From the NCBI GenBank assembly GCA_029858565.1, contig JAOUEV010000023.1, forward strand, positions 1 to 48,367: a stretch of DNA of 48,367 nt. Direction: 5' to 3'. The first letter of the stretch is position 1. The number at the start of each line of letters is the position of its first letter. The notes beneath the pieces are model-generated. The model was not told the DNA's origin. It was given only the letters and a program-made list of their open reading frames with translations, and did not search any database. Positions 21,629 through 28,717 of the stretch are shown here, in pieces. A program made the position numbers and the translations under genes. Source of the stretch: Nitrospirota bacterium (GTDB taxonomy: Bacteria > Nitrospirota > UBA9217).

Positions 21629-22990
21629 ATGAACACGGAATTGTACGAAAAAGTGCGCAGGAACCTCTTCGGCGGCCACAACCAGAACGCCTTTATGCAG
21701 CTCCTCACGGCCCGGGACGCGGTTCGCGGGCCGCTCCAGGGAACGCCCGAGGAGTTCTCCCAGATACTCTACGAACTTACCCGGGGCGAACTGAGCAGGC
21801 GGAACGAAACCCTGTCCTACGAGACCGTTGCCAAGGGAAAGAAGGACCTCCTGAAGTTCCGGGACGGCTCCCTGTTCCGGGTCGTCCGCGCAAAGGGCCA
21901 GCTCGGCGGGGTCCTGGTCGTTGTAACGCCCTATCTGCAGTCCATGGAAGACCTACTCGACACACGGGAGCAGCCGCTTGCGCGTTTGGTGGCCGACAGC
22001 CTTTCGATACGCGACGCTTTCCGCCGCGTTGCCGATGAATACCGGCGGGAAGAGATGCGCGAGGCGTCAGCCAGGGCAGGCGCCGAGATCAGGATGGCCC
22101 GCGAGAGCAAGCTCGAGAACATCGTTTCGACCATCGAAAACGCGAAAAGCGGGGAAACGGTCCTGGTCCGGGGCCAGCAGAACATTGATGCCCTTGTTGA
22201 TCTCGGTTTCGTTCCCAGCCTGGTGGACAATCCCGACAACTGGATCGATGCCGAGGATTCTCCGGGGCTGCGCTATCGCCATGCCCGGAGCGGCATCGAG
22301 CTCCTCCTGACGGGCCGCGAGCGGTTCCGGCCCATTGAGGAGCCGGCGCGGCTGGAGTTCCTCTTCCTGGTGCACCGGAGCGACAACGACCCCGCGGCCT
22401 TCGGGAATATGGCGCGAAAGTACCGGGCGTGCCGCAGGGACGGGACCGCCTACGGGATGAAGGATTTCCACAACGACCTGATCGCGCTGGTCAAGTATCC
22501 CGAGGAGCTCAAGGGAAGGACCGAGGAGGACCTGGGGCTCATGGCCGACGAGGTCGAGAATGTGATCGACCGGCGGCAGGAGCTGGACAAGGGCATCCTG
22601 CCCTACGAGGCGGTATTCAGCAAGAACACCGCCTTGATCATCGACCATGTGCGGAAGAACCGGATACCCTCCCGGGAGGTCCGGAAGGCGCTCGATTATT
22701 TCGAATATACCGGCATGATCACCCCGGAATACCGGGCCGAGCTGCATCAGCAGATCTCGGCCGCCACCGAGGACCCGATCTCCGCGGGCGAGAGCGCGGC
22801 GGATATGCTCTACGACCGGAGGGTCAAGGAGATCGTTGCCGACGTGCTGAAGAAGATCCCCAAGGAGCGGCTGACCTCTGCGACGATCACCCTGGCGCTG
22901 ACGCCCTATGTGAGCGAATTGGGGTTCGGCAGGCTCATCAAGATACGGGAGCGGATCCTTAAACTGAAGCAGATGGTGCATGAGCAGTAG
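21629..22990 (+). CDS. Unknown soluble protein, 453 residues
   Basis: No recognised domain. It has no signal peptide or membrane helix and is rich in Glu, Arg and Asp. An N-terminal helical part (about 1-60) contains GGHNQNAFMQLLTARDAV. A mixed region with a strand-rich segment FRVVRAKGQLGGVLVVVTPY follows (about 90-110), then a long charged helix (about 135-185) and a helical C-terminal half ending KIRERILKLKQMVHEQ. The start at 21629 is chosen over an upstream frame extension because AAAGGG lies 6 nt before it and the upstream DNA is repeat sequence. The S4-domain gene starts 11 bp after its stop, and smpB follows, which hints at a role near the ribosome or RNA, but this is only context. 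Confidence 0.7.
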   Translation: MNTELYEKVRRNLFGGHNQNAFMQLLTARDAVRGPLQGTPEEFSQILYELTRGELSRRNETLSYETVAKGKKDLLKFRDGSLFRVVRAKGQLGGVLVVVTPYLQSMEDLLDTREQPLARLVADSLSIRDAFRRVADEYRREEMREASARAGAEIRMARESKLENIVSTIENAKSGETVLVRGQQNIDALVDLGFVPSLVDNPDNWIDAEDSPGLRYRHARSGIELLLTGRERFRPIEEPARLEFLFLVHRSDNDPAAFGNMARKYRACRRDGTAYGMKDFHNDLIALVKYPEELKGRTEEDLGLMADEVENVIDRRQELDKGILPYEAVFSKNTALIIDHVRKNRIPSREVRKALDYFEYTGMITPEYRAELHQQISAATEDPISAGESAADMLYDRRVKEIVADVLKKIPKERLTSATITLALTPYVSELGFGRLIKIRERILKLKQMVHEQ

Positions 22991-23001
22991 GAAGGGACCG
23001 C

Positions 23002-23247
23002 ATGGACGAACAGGCCGGGGGCCGACTGGATACGAGCGCGATGGAGTTCAGGCTGGAAGGCAAAGAGTTTGTCGAGCTCAACGACCTGCTCAAGCTCTCC
23101 GGACTGTTCAACAGCGGCGGCATGGCCAAGACAGCGATCACCGAAGGCCTGGTCACGGTTGACGGAAGGGTGGAACTGCGCAGGCGATGCAAGGTCCGCG
23201 CAGGCCAGGTCGTGGGATACGGAGACCGCAGGATCAAGGTGAAGTGA
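23002..23247 (+). CDS. YbcJ-like S4-domain RNA-binding protein
   Basis: An 81-residue protein consisting of a short leader and one S4 domain. The diagnostic parts are FVELNDLLKLSGLFNSGGMAK, then GLVTVDGRVELRRRCKV and GQVVGYGDRRIKV, the typical YbcJ/RQC-P35-like arrangement. Such small S4 proteins bind structured RNA, often on the ribosome. AAGGGA lies 5 nt before the ATG at 23002. It is 11 bp downstream of the unknown 453-residue gene and 56 bp upstream of smpB, so it probably shares a transcript with the former. Confidence 0.88.
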   Translation: MDEQAGGRLDTSAMEFRLEGKEFVELNDLLKLSGLFNSGGMAKTAITEGLVTVDGRVELRRRCKVRAGQVVGYGDRRIKVK

Positions 23248-23267
23248 TCGGGACGGCCATTCCGTCC

Positions 23268-23296
23268 TTGCCTCGGCATCCCCGGCCGTGTATCAT
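23268..23296 (+). promoter_or_regulatory. Promoter immediately upstream of smpB (leaderless geometry)
   Basis: TTGCCT (23268-23273) and TATCAT (23291-23296) are 17 bp apart, and the -10 box ends 7 nt before the smpB ATG. No Shine-Dalgarno sequence is present. The predicted start is within about 0-3 nt of the ATG. Confidence 0.5.
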
Positions 23297-23303
23297 TCAT
23301 CCC

Positions 23304-23771
23304 ATGGCAGAGAAGAAGGAAGAGAGCGCCGTCGCGTCGAACCGCAAGGCCTTCCACGACTATTACGTGGAGGAGACCATCGAGGCGGGCATGTCGCTCC
23401 AGGGCACGGAGGTCAAGTCCCTGCGCTCGGGGCTCGCGAACCTCTCGGACAGCTACGTTCTCGTGAAGAACGAGGAAGCCTTCCTGCTTAACGCCACCAT
23501 CAGCCCCTATCCCCACGGCAACATCATGAACCATGAGCCGCTCCGGACGCGCAAGCTCCTGCTGCACAAGGAGGAGATCCGGAAGATCCTGGGCAAGATG
23601 ACCCAGAAGGGCTACACCCTGATCCCCCTCAAGATTTACTTCCTCCGCGGCAAGGCCAAGGTCCTGATCGGCCTCTGCCGGGGCAAGAAGGCCCATGACA
23701 AGCGTGACGTTATCAAGGAAAAGGAATCGAAGCGCGAAGTCGAACGCCTGGTCAAGGAACGGAACCGCTAG
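23304..23771 (+). CDS. smpB: SmpB, tmRNA-binding trans-translation protein
   Basis: A 155-residue SmpB of normal length. Hallmarks are VASNRKAFHDYYVEETIEAG, then GTEVKSLRSGLANLSDSYV (the OB-fold strands that bind the tmRNA elbow), and the basic C-terminal tail KAHDKRDVIKEKESKREVER that enters the empty mRNA channel. It delivers tmRNA to stalled ribosomes. The frame is open upstream, but the family N-terminus MAEKKEES begins at 23304. No ribosome site is seen; a -10-like box 7 nt before ATG suggests a leaderless transcript. No ssrA gene was found next to it. Confidence 0.95.
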   Translation: MAEKKEESAVASNRKAFHDYYVEETIEAGMSLQGTEVKSLRSGLANLSDSYVLVKNEEAFLLNATISPYPHGNIMNHEPLRTRKLLLHKEEIRKILGKMTQKGYTLIPLKIYFLRGKAKVLIGLCRGKKAHDKRDVIKEKESKREVERLVKERNR

Positions 23772-23791
23772 CATCGCCCGGTCGTTACCTG

Positions 23792-23820
23792 TTGTCAGCG
23801 AAACGGGCATTTGGTATAGT
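23792..23820 (+). promoter_or_regulatory. Promoter of the dsbB-dsbA pair
   Basis: TTGTCA (23792-23797) and TATAGT (23815-23820) are 17 bp apart (5/6 and 5/6). The leader to the DsbB ATG would be about 40 nt. Confidence 0.6.
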
Positions 23821-23866
23821 CCCCCAGGTGCCGTGGACGCTGCACCTGGGCAGGAGCTGGGGGAGC

Positions 23867-24316
23867 ATGACGAACAACAAGATCGGAACGGACCATGGCG
23901 CGAACAGGAACTGGACCATCCTGTTCCTCTGCTGGATCGTTGCGAGCGTCGCGACACTGGGGAGCCTGTTCTTCAGCGAGGTCATGGGATTCGCGCCCTG
24001 CGTGCTCTGCTGGTACCAGCGGATATGCATCTATCCTCTCGTGCTCATCTTCGGCGTCGGGCTTTTTTCCTTTGACGCGGGCGTGGTCAAGTATTCCCTG
24101 CCCCTGGCCATCACGGGCTGGTGCATCGCGCTGTACCATACCCTGCTCTACCAGGGCGTGATCCCGAAGAGCATCCAGCCCTGCAGCGAAGGCGTGCCCT
24201 GCACGGAAAAGTACATCGAGCTCCTCGGATTCCTGTCCATTCCCCTGCTGTCGTTCCTGGCGTTCACCGCCATCATCGCGCTGCTCTACTTGCTCCGAAG
24301 GAGGCTTGCCCCGTGA
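23867..24316 (+). CDS. DsbB-family disulfide oxidoreductase
   Basis: A 149-residue protein with four membrane helices. The first Cys pair is in the conserved PCVLCWYQRICIYPL (about residues 43-57), and the second in IQPCSEGVPCTEKYIE (about 100-115), the two redox loops of DsbB/BdbC. It reoxidises the DsbA-like partner and passes electrons to quinone. The ATG at 23867 follows GGGGGAG at 2-7 nt; an upstream in-frame ATG at 23792 would lie in the promoter. Its TGA overlaps the GTG of the next gene (GTGA), so the pair is translationally coupled. In length it is closer to the short BdbC form than to E. coli DsbB. Confidence 0.9.
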   Translation: MTNNKIGTDHGANRNWTILFLCWIVASVATLGSLFFSEVMGFAPCVLCWYQRICIYPLVLIFGVGLFSFDAGVVKYSLPLAITGWCIALYHTLLYQGVIPKSIQPCSEGVPCTEKYIELLGFLSIPLLSFLAFTAIIALLYLLRRRLAP

Positions 24317-24963
24317 AAAAGACCCACATTGTCGTGATCTCCGCCCTGCTGCTCCTCATGCTGTTCGTTCTCGGCAGCTTCCTGGTCAAGGGAAAACAGC
24401 AGGACAGCTTGAGCGCCCTCGCGCGAAAGAACGCCGAGGCGCTTGTGCGGGACCATTCGCAGACAGCCGGGAGCCCCGACGCGAAGGTCGTGATCGTGGA
24501 GTTCATGGACCCGGGCTGCGAGACCTGCCGCGCCTTCGATCCCTTCATCAAGCAGATGATGGCGGCCTATCCGGGCAAGATCAGGCTCGTCATCCGGTAC
24601 GCGCCCCTTCATCACGGAGCGGACTTTATGTGCGCGGTGCTGGAAGCGGCGAGAAAACAGGGAAAGTACTGGGAGACCCTGCAGCTTATGTATGACACCC
24701 AGCCGCAGTGGGCTGACCATCATAACCCCCAGCCCGACCGGATCTGGCAGTATCTGCCCCGCCTTGGACTGGACCTGAAGAAGCTCAAAAAGGACCTGGA
24801 CGATCCCGCGATCAGCCGGCTGATCGCGCAGGACATGGCCGATGCACGGGCACTGGACGTGCGGAAAACGCCGGGATTCTTTGTCAACGGGAAACCGCTG
24901 GTGAGATTCGGGTACGAGCAGCTGCAGGCGCTTATCGAAGGAGAATTGCGGGCGAACTATTAA
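24313..24963 (+). CDS. Membrane-anchored DsbA/BdbD-like thiol oxidoreductase
   Basis: A 216-residue protein with an N-terminal signal-anchor helix (about residues 4-23) and no lipobox. The thioredoxin-fold domain carries the active site DPGCETCRAF (about 68-77), the histidine-rich YAPLHHGADFM after it, and the cis-Pro loop TPGFFVNGKPL (about 192-202). It should introduce disulfides into exported proteins and be reoxidised by the DsbB encoded in front. The GTG start at 24313 overlaps the dsbB stop by 4 bp and has GGAGG about 10 nt upstream. The pair is close enough to be one unit. Confidence 0.9.
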   Translation: MKKTHIVVISALLLLMLFVLGSFLVKGKQQDSLSALARKNAEALVRDHSQTAGSPDAKVVIVEFMDPGCETCRAFDPFIKQMMAAYPGKIRLVIRYAPLHHGADFMCAVLEAARKQGKYWETLQLMYDTQPQWADHHNPQPDRIWQYLPRLGLDLKKLKKDLDDPAISRLIAQDMADARALDVRKTPGFFVNGKPLVRFGYEQLQALIEGELRANY

Positions 24964-25097
24964 CGATATTCTGGGGGCCGGTCCGCGGATCCCTGTCACC
25001 TCTCCCGTACCGTCGCCGGCTCGCTGACCTGCTGATATTCCCGTTGTGTCCGCTCCGGTCTTCCACTCCCTCGTATCTTACTCCTGCCCGACCCGGC

Positions 25098-26066
25098 TCA
25101 CCAGTCCCCGCAGTAGTCAAAGGCCTGCAGTTTCGTCAGCCGCTTCTGGAGCTCGCCCCGCTCCGACATCAGATAGAGGTTCGCAAGCGCTTCAGCGCCT
25201 TCCCAGTCGCAGTTGCTCGAGAAGACGATTCCGCTCCGGGACCAGACCGGAGACGAATCCGCACCCTGCGCCGGCGGCTGGAACAGGACCAATTCGCCGG
25301 TGTCCACGTTGATCTTGCGAAGATGGGGCTTTCCCGCGTCGCACCGGTAGATGAGCCAGGACCCGTCCGGCGACCAGGAGGGATTGGCGTGGGACGCGTC
25401 ATGGGTGGTCAGTTTCCGTTTGTTCCCGCCCGCCGGGTCCATGACCCAGATGTGCGATGACTCGGTGTCAGGAGGGAACTCGACAAAGGCGATCAGGTCC
25501 CCGCGGGGCGACCACATGGGGTTCAGGTGCTCCGAAGGGCCCTGTGTCAGCTGCGTGAATCCCGTGCCGTCCAGGGCGACCGCGTGCACCTGGGCCTTCC
25601 CGTTCCCGTCATTGCCGGAGAACACGAGCCTGCTGTCGTCGGACGACCAGTCAACGCTGCGGATGTTCAGATCGCCGGTCGTGATCTGGGCGGTCTTCCT
25701 GGTTGCCAGGTCCATGAAAAAGATGTTGTACAGGCCCTTGGGATGGTTCTTCGTGCTCACGAAAGCGATCATGCTGTGGTCCTTGTTGTACCGGGGCGCG
25801 GCGTTGTCCGTGTACTCCCCCTGTGGGCCGGGATTCATCGTGAGCCGCTCCTCGTTCTTCCCGTCCGGACCGATCATATAGATATCGTTGAACATTTCCT
25901 TGCCGTCACCGTTGAACCGGGTGAATACGATACGATCTTCTCCATGGAGAGACCTCTTTCTGACCGGGAATCTGAAAATGGACGACAGATTAACAAGGAA
26001 TGAAGGGAAAGTCAAACGGTAGAAACAGATGTGACATGGACGGCGCGGATCGGCCAACGAGATCAT
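25098..26066 (-). CDS. TolB-like PD40 beta-propeller protein with unclear start
   Basis: From about 25935 downward the frame encodes some 275 residues of WD40-like PD40 blades, recognisable as repeats of 'WSSDDSRLVFSG', 'WSPRGDLIAFVE' and 'WSPDGSWLIYRC' after short connecting strands. The propeller is probably complete (about six blades). The N-terminus is doubtful. The only in-frame ATG is at 26066 and gives a leader that is neither a clear signal peptide nor propeller. An ATG at 25946 has a good AGAGG site but is one frame off; inserting one base after it would join it to the propeller. Function is unknown; TolB-type propellers act as binding scaffolds, usually in the periplasm. Confidence 0.7.
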   Translation of the reverse strand: MISLADPRRPCHICFYRLTFPSFLVNLSSIFRFPVRKRSLHGEDRIVFTRFNGDGKEMFNDIYMIGPDGKNEERLTMNPGPQGEYTDNAAPRYNKDHSMIAFVSTKNHPKGLYNIFFMDLATRKTAQITTGDLNIRSVDWSSDDSRLVFSGNDGNGKAQVHAVALDGTGFTQLTQGPSEHLNPMWSPRGDLIAFVEFPPDTESSHIWVMDPAGGNKRKLTTHDASHANPSWSPDGSWLIYRCDAGKPHLRKINVDTGELVLFQPPAQGADSSPVWSRSGIVFSSNCDWEGAEALANLYLMSERGELQKRLTKLQAFDYCGDW

Positions 26067-26081
26067 CCCGTTGCCCGTTGC

Positions 26082-26954
26082 TCAGGAACCTTGCGCTGCT
26101 TTCTTCCGCTTTTCATCGTACATCTGCGCGTCGGCGTCGCGGATCAGCTCGTCGACCGACGCGGGGCGGTCGGGATCAAAGACCGACAGGCCCATGCTGA
26201 CCGAAAGACGATAGGTCCCGTCGCGCCGCTGGTTATGCTCATCCAGCCGCTTCCGCAGCCGCTTCTGCACGGCCTCCACGTTCTCCTCTGTCGCGTTCAC
26301 CAGGACCACGGCGAACTCGTCGCCGCCCATGCGCGCGATGATGTCCGAGTCGCGGAAGGTCTCGCGGAATATCTGGGCCGCGTCGGCCAACGCCCGGTCC
26401 CCGGCGAGATGACCCTGGGTGTCGTTGATGGTCTTGAGGTTGTCCAGATCGGCGTAGAGCAGCACCATGCGCTCGCCCGTGCGGCGGACCTGGCGGATCT
26501 GCTGCTGGGCAAAAGCAAAAAAACCCCGGCGGTTCGACAGGCCGGTAAGCTCGTCGGTGATCGACAGCTCCCGCAGATGCTCCTGCAGCTTGGCATGCTT
26601 GATCCTGACCACCAGCTCATGGATCGTGAAGGGTTTCTTGATGAAGTCCACAGCGCCGGCCCGCACTGCCTCATCGTAGGAGAACTCCTCCACAAAACCG
26701 GTCATGACAATGACCGTCAGCTCGGGCTGGATCTTCTTGGCCCTGCTCACCAGCTCCAGGCCCCGCATGCCCGGCATCACGATGTCGGTCAGGAGAATGT
26801 CGACGGACAGGCGCTGCAGGGATTCGATGGCGTCCTCGCCGCGGGTGTAGGCGTCGCAACTGTACCCTTCCATGACCAGCGATTGCCTGAGGATATCCAG
26901 GATCGAGACATCGTCATCAACGACCATGATGTTCGGTTTCGGGTTCATCGTCAT
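26082..26954 (-). CDS. Response regulator with GGDEF diguanylate cyclase output
   Basis: A 290-residue PleD/WspR-like protein. The receiver domain (about residues 8-122) has the acidic pair VVDDDV, the phosphorylation Asp in ILLTDIVMPGMRG, and the conserved Thr and Lys (MTGF, KKPF). The GGDEF domain (about 130-285) has DELTGLSNRRGFF, the intact active site MGGDEFAVVL, and an inhibitory site RDSD exactly five residues before GGDEF, so c-di-GMP feedback is expected. It should make c-di-GMP when phosphorylated. It ends 15 bp before the upstream boundary of the propeller gene, so the two could be co-transcribed. No kinase is adjacent. Confidence 0.93.
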   Translation of the reverse strand: MTMNPKPNIMVVDDDVSILDILRQSLVMEGYSCDAYTRGEDAIESLQRLSVDILLTDIVMPGMRGLELVSRAKKIQPELTVIVMTGFVEEFSYDEAVRAGAVDFIKKPFTIHELVVRIKHAKLQEHLRELSITDELTGLSNRRGFFAFAQQQIRQVRRTGERMVLLYADLDNLKTINDTQGHLAGDRALADAAQIFRETFRDSDIIARMGGDEFAVVLVNATEENVEAVQKRLRKRLDEHNQRRDGTYRLSVSMGLSVFDPDRPASVDELIRDADAQMYDEKRKKAAQGS

Positions 26955-26980
26955 GCGCTCCCCTCTCCTAGCCCGAAACC

Positions 26981-26989
26981 ATCATAGCA
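26981..26989 (-). promoter_or_regulatory. Extended -10 element for the GGDEF gene
   Basis: TGC-TATGAT on the minus strand fits an extended -10 box (TGnTATAAT, 5/6). No good -35 is present at 16-18 bp. The leader would be about 20 nt and contain the GGGAG ribosome site. Confidence 0.4.
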
Positions 26990-27082
26990 TAAGTTCACGG
27001 TCCGAGGGCAAGAAAAATTTGACGGGAAAAGGAGATGGAACAGACGCCGTTCGTGACGGCAGGGGCTGCCGTACCGGCTGTT

Positions 27083-28033
27083 TCAGCGGTCGCGGAGCGG
27101 GGTGCCGGTGCGGGCGACGATCTCGGCATCGCCGGTCGCCAGGGTCGCGAGCACGGTCTTGCGGAGCTTCCTCACTTCGCCCAGACGTCGCAGCGCCCCG
27201 AAAAAGGACGCGTAATAGGGAAGGTCGAGCCAGAGAAAACTGACCAGAAGGCGGAGCGCGGTGTGGATATAGTTCGCGGCCCGAAAGGACGGATCAGTGA
27301 GATTGATCCAGTGGAACAGAAAGCGGTTCCTGAAGTAGATCGTACGCTTGACGCGTTTTTTTGTCCTGCCGATGGTCGCGCTTGAAAAATGATGGACCGT
27401 TGATGCCGGCTCGTACAGGCTCTTCCACCCGCGCTTCCATCCGCGGTAGGACAGGTCCACATCCTCGAACAGATAGGGGCAGTAGATCTCGGCGTAGCCG
27501 CCCAGGTCGCGGAGCTTTGCCGCGTCATATGCCACGCAGGCGCCGACGGCGTAAAGGTTCTCGCGGACGCCCCCGCGGGCATCAAGGGGCGCGAAACCGC
27601 CGCGGATGAATCCCTTGCCGAAGCCGCCGGACACGATGCCCTGGTTCTTTCCGTCCCGCTCCGCCAGGATGTTGGGCGTCACGGCGAATACGCCGCTGTC
27701 GCTGAAGTGCGTGAGCAGGGGCGCCACGAAATCGGGCTCCGCTTTTACGTCGTTGTTGATGCAGAGGATAATGGGATAACGCGCTTCCGCGAATCCGCGG
27801 TTGCAGGTGCGCGAAAAACCCGCGTTCGCCTGGTTGACGATCAGCTTCACCGCCGGGAACTCCCGCATGATCACCTTGCAGCTTTCGTCCACGCTGCAGT
27901 CGTCGACAATGATGATCTCGTGCGGCCCGCCCCAGCGGTTCAAAGCATTGATGATCGAGGGAATGTTATCTTTAAGCAGCGTTGTCCCGTTGTAGTTCGG
28001 GATCACAACACTGATGCCGGCAGGTTCGGTCAT
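27083..28033 (-). CDS. Family 2 glycosyltransferase
   Basis: A 316-residue GT-A fold enzyme. It begins ISVVIPNYNGTTLL, has the nucleotide-binding IIIVDDCSVDES (about 40-51), the acceptor/metal region CINNDVKAEPDF in place of a strict DxD (about 90-101), and FEDVDLSYRGWKRGW (about 190-204), the ED(x)D-type motif of WbbL-like rhamnosyl or related transferases. A hydrophobic stretch near residues 255-280 may attach it to the membrane. It probably adds a sugar to an envelope or extracellular polysaccharide; donor and acceptor are unknown. There is no ribosome site; a TGTTATGAT element ends 8 nt before the ATG. Confidence 0.9.
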   Translation of the reverse strand: MTEPAGISVVIPNYNGTTLLKDNIPSIINALNRWGGPHEIIIVDDCSVDESCKVIMREFPAVKLIVNQANAGFSRTCNRGFAEARYPIILCINNDVKAEPDFVAPLLTHFSDSGVFAVTPNILAERDGKNQGIVSGGFGKGFIRGGFAPLDARGGVRENLYAVGACVAYDAAKLRDLGGYAEIYCPYLFEDVDLSYRGWKRGWKSLYEPASTVHHFSSATIGRTKKRVKRTIYFRNRFLFHWINLTDPSFRAANYIHTALRLLVSFLWLDLPYYASFFGALRRLGEVRKLRKTVLATLATGDAEIVARTGTPLRDR

Positions 28034-28041
28034 AGTGGCGC

Positions 28042-28050
28042 ATCATAACA
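28042..28050 (-). promoter_or_regulatory. Extended -10 element directly before the glycosyltransferase ATG
   Basis: TGT-TATGAT on the minus strand (5/6 with the TG extension) ends 8 nt before the ATG at 28033. This geometry predicts a leaderless or nearly leaderless mRNA. Confidence 0.4.
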
Positions 28051-28124
28051 TATTTATCATCGGAAGGACCATGGAAAAGGGCGGGAAAGCCTGAACAGGC
28101 GCATGGACCCCGGCACGTATTGGT

Positions 28125-28241
28125 TCACTCGTTGTCGGGCTTTCGGTACTTTTTCGAGAGCCAGTCGGATATCTGCAGAAGCCCGGCGATGATCGTGACG
28201 ACCAGAGCGAGCAGCGCGAGCAGTTCAAGGACGGCAGCCAT
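28125..28241 (-). CDS. 38-residue membrane peptide
   Basis: The frame encodes MAAVLELLALLALVVTIIAG, then LLQISDWLSKKYRKPDNE: one hydrophobic helix with a basic cytoplasmic tail, a plausible single-pass microprotein. No Shine-Dalgarno sequence is visible, but TACAAT (28256-28251) lies 9 nt before the ATG, the leaderless geometry also seen at neighbouring genes; its -35 is weak. It sits between the glycosyltransferase and the secreted small protein on the same strand. No family is recognised and expression is unproven. Confidence 0.4.
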   Translation of the reverse strand: MAAVLELLALLALVVTIIAGLLQISDWLSKKYRKPDNE

Positions 28242-28374
28242 GGTAATCACATTGTACCGGAACCGCGGGAAGAAGAAAAGCGTTTCTGCGGGAAGCCTGT
28301 CCGCTGGTCAGCTGCCGTGACGCAGGGGTGACGGGGGCCGCACAGGAAGTGCCTGCCCCGCCGCCCGGAACATG

Positions 28375-28686
28375 CTATTTCGACCGCACCCGCACGCTGA
28401 CCGCGCTGATGTCATCGATCCGCACCACGGCATCGTAGAATTCCTTGCCGCGAAGCTCTGCAAGTACCATCACGTTCTGGTGCACCGGGCCGACCTTGCC
28501 GGACAGTGTCGTTCCCGAGCGGAGCGTCAGGTCCACGGACGCTCCTGCGAGCGATCCAAGCACCTCTGCCATGGTGCTTCCCGGCCGGATCTCCAGTTTC
28601 TTGTCCTCGGCCCCGGCCGCTGTTGCCAGCGTGAACAGCACTGCAACGCACATCATCAGCACGATCGTTCTCATGGTCGTTCTCAT
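28375..28686 (-). CDS. Small secreted protein, possibly Sm-like fold
   Basis: A 103-residue protein with a signal peptide (MRTTMRTIVLMM, core, cleavage near TAAGAED). The mature part of about 78 residues is strand-rich: VDLTLRSGTTLSGKVGPVHQ, then MVLAELRGKEFYDAVVRIDD and AVSVRVR, a pattern like an LSM/Sm-type five-strand barrel. I cannot assign a family. GGGGAG lies 3 nt before the ATG at 28686; ATG 28674 is another option. It ends the short stretch between the OFA transporter and the 38-residue peptide, all on the minus strand. Confidence 0.65.
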   Translation of the reverse strand: MRTTMRTIVLMMCVAVLFTLATAAGAEDKKLEIRPGSTMAEVLGSLAGASVDLTLRSGTTLSGKVGPVHQNVMVLAELRGKEFYDAVVRIDDISAVSVRVRSK

Positions 28687-28717
28687 TCTCTCCCCTTTCG
28701 CCTGCGTGACATGAATA

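Noticed and set aside
23772-23866. tmRNA (ssrA) next to smpB
   Set aside because: The spacer is only 95 bp, holds a promoter for dsbB and has no tRNA-like ends or tag-coding frame.
27035-27385. A plus-strand gene opposite the glycosyltransferase end
   Set aside because: It has an AAAGGAG site before ATG, but the protein is an Arg/Gly-rich shadow of the conserved minus-strand gene.
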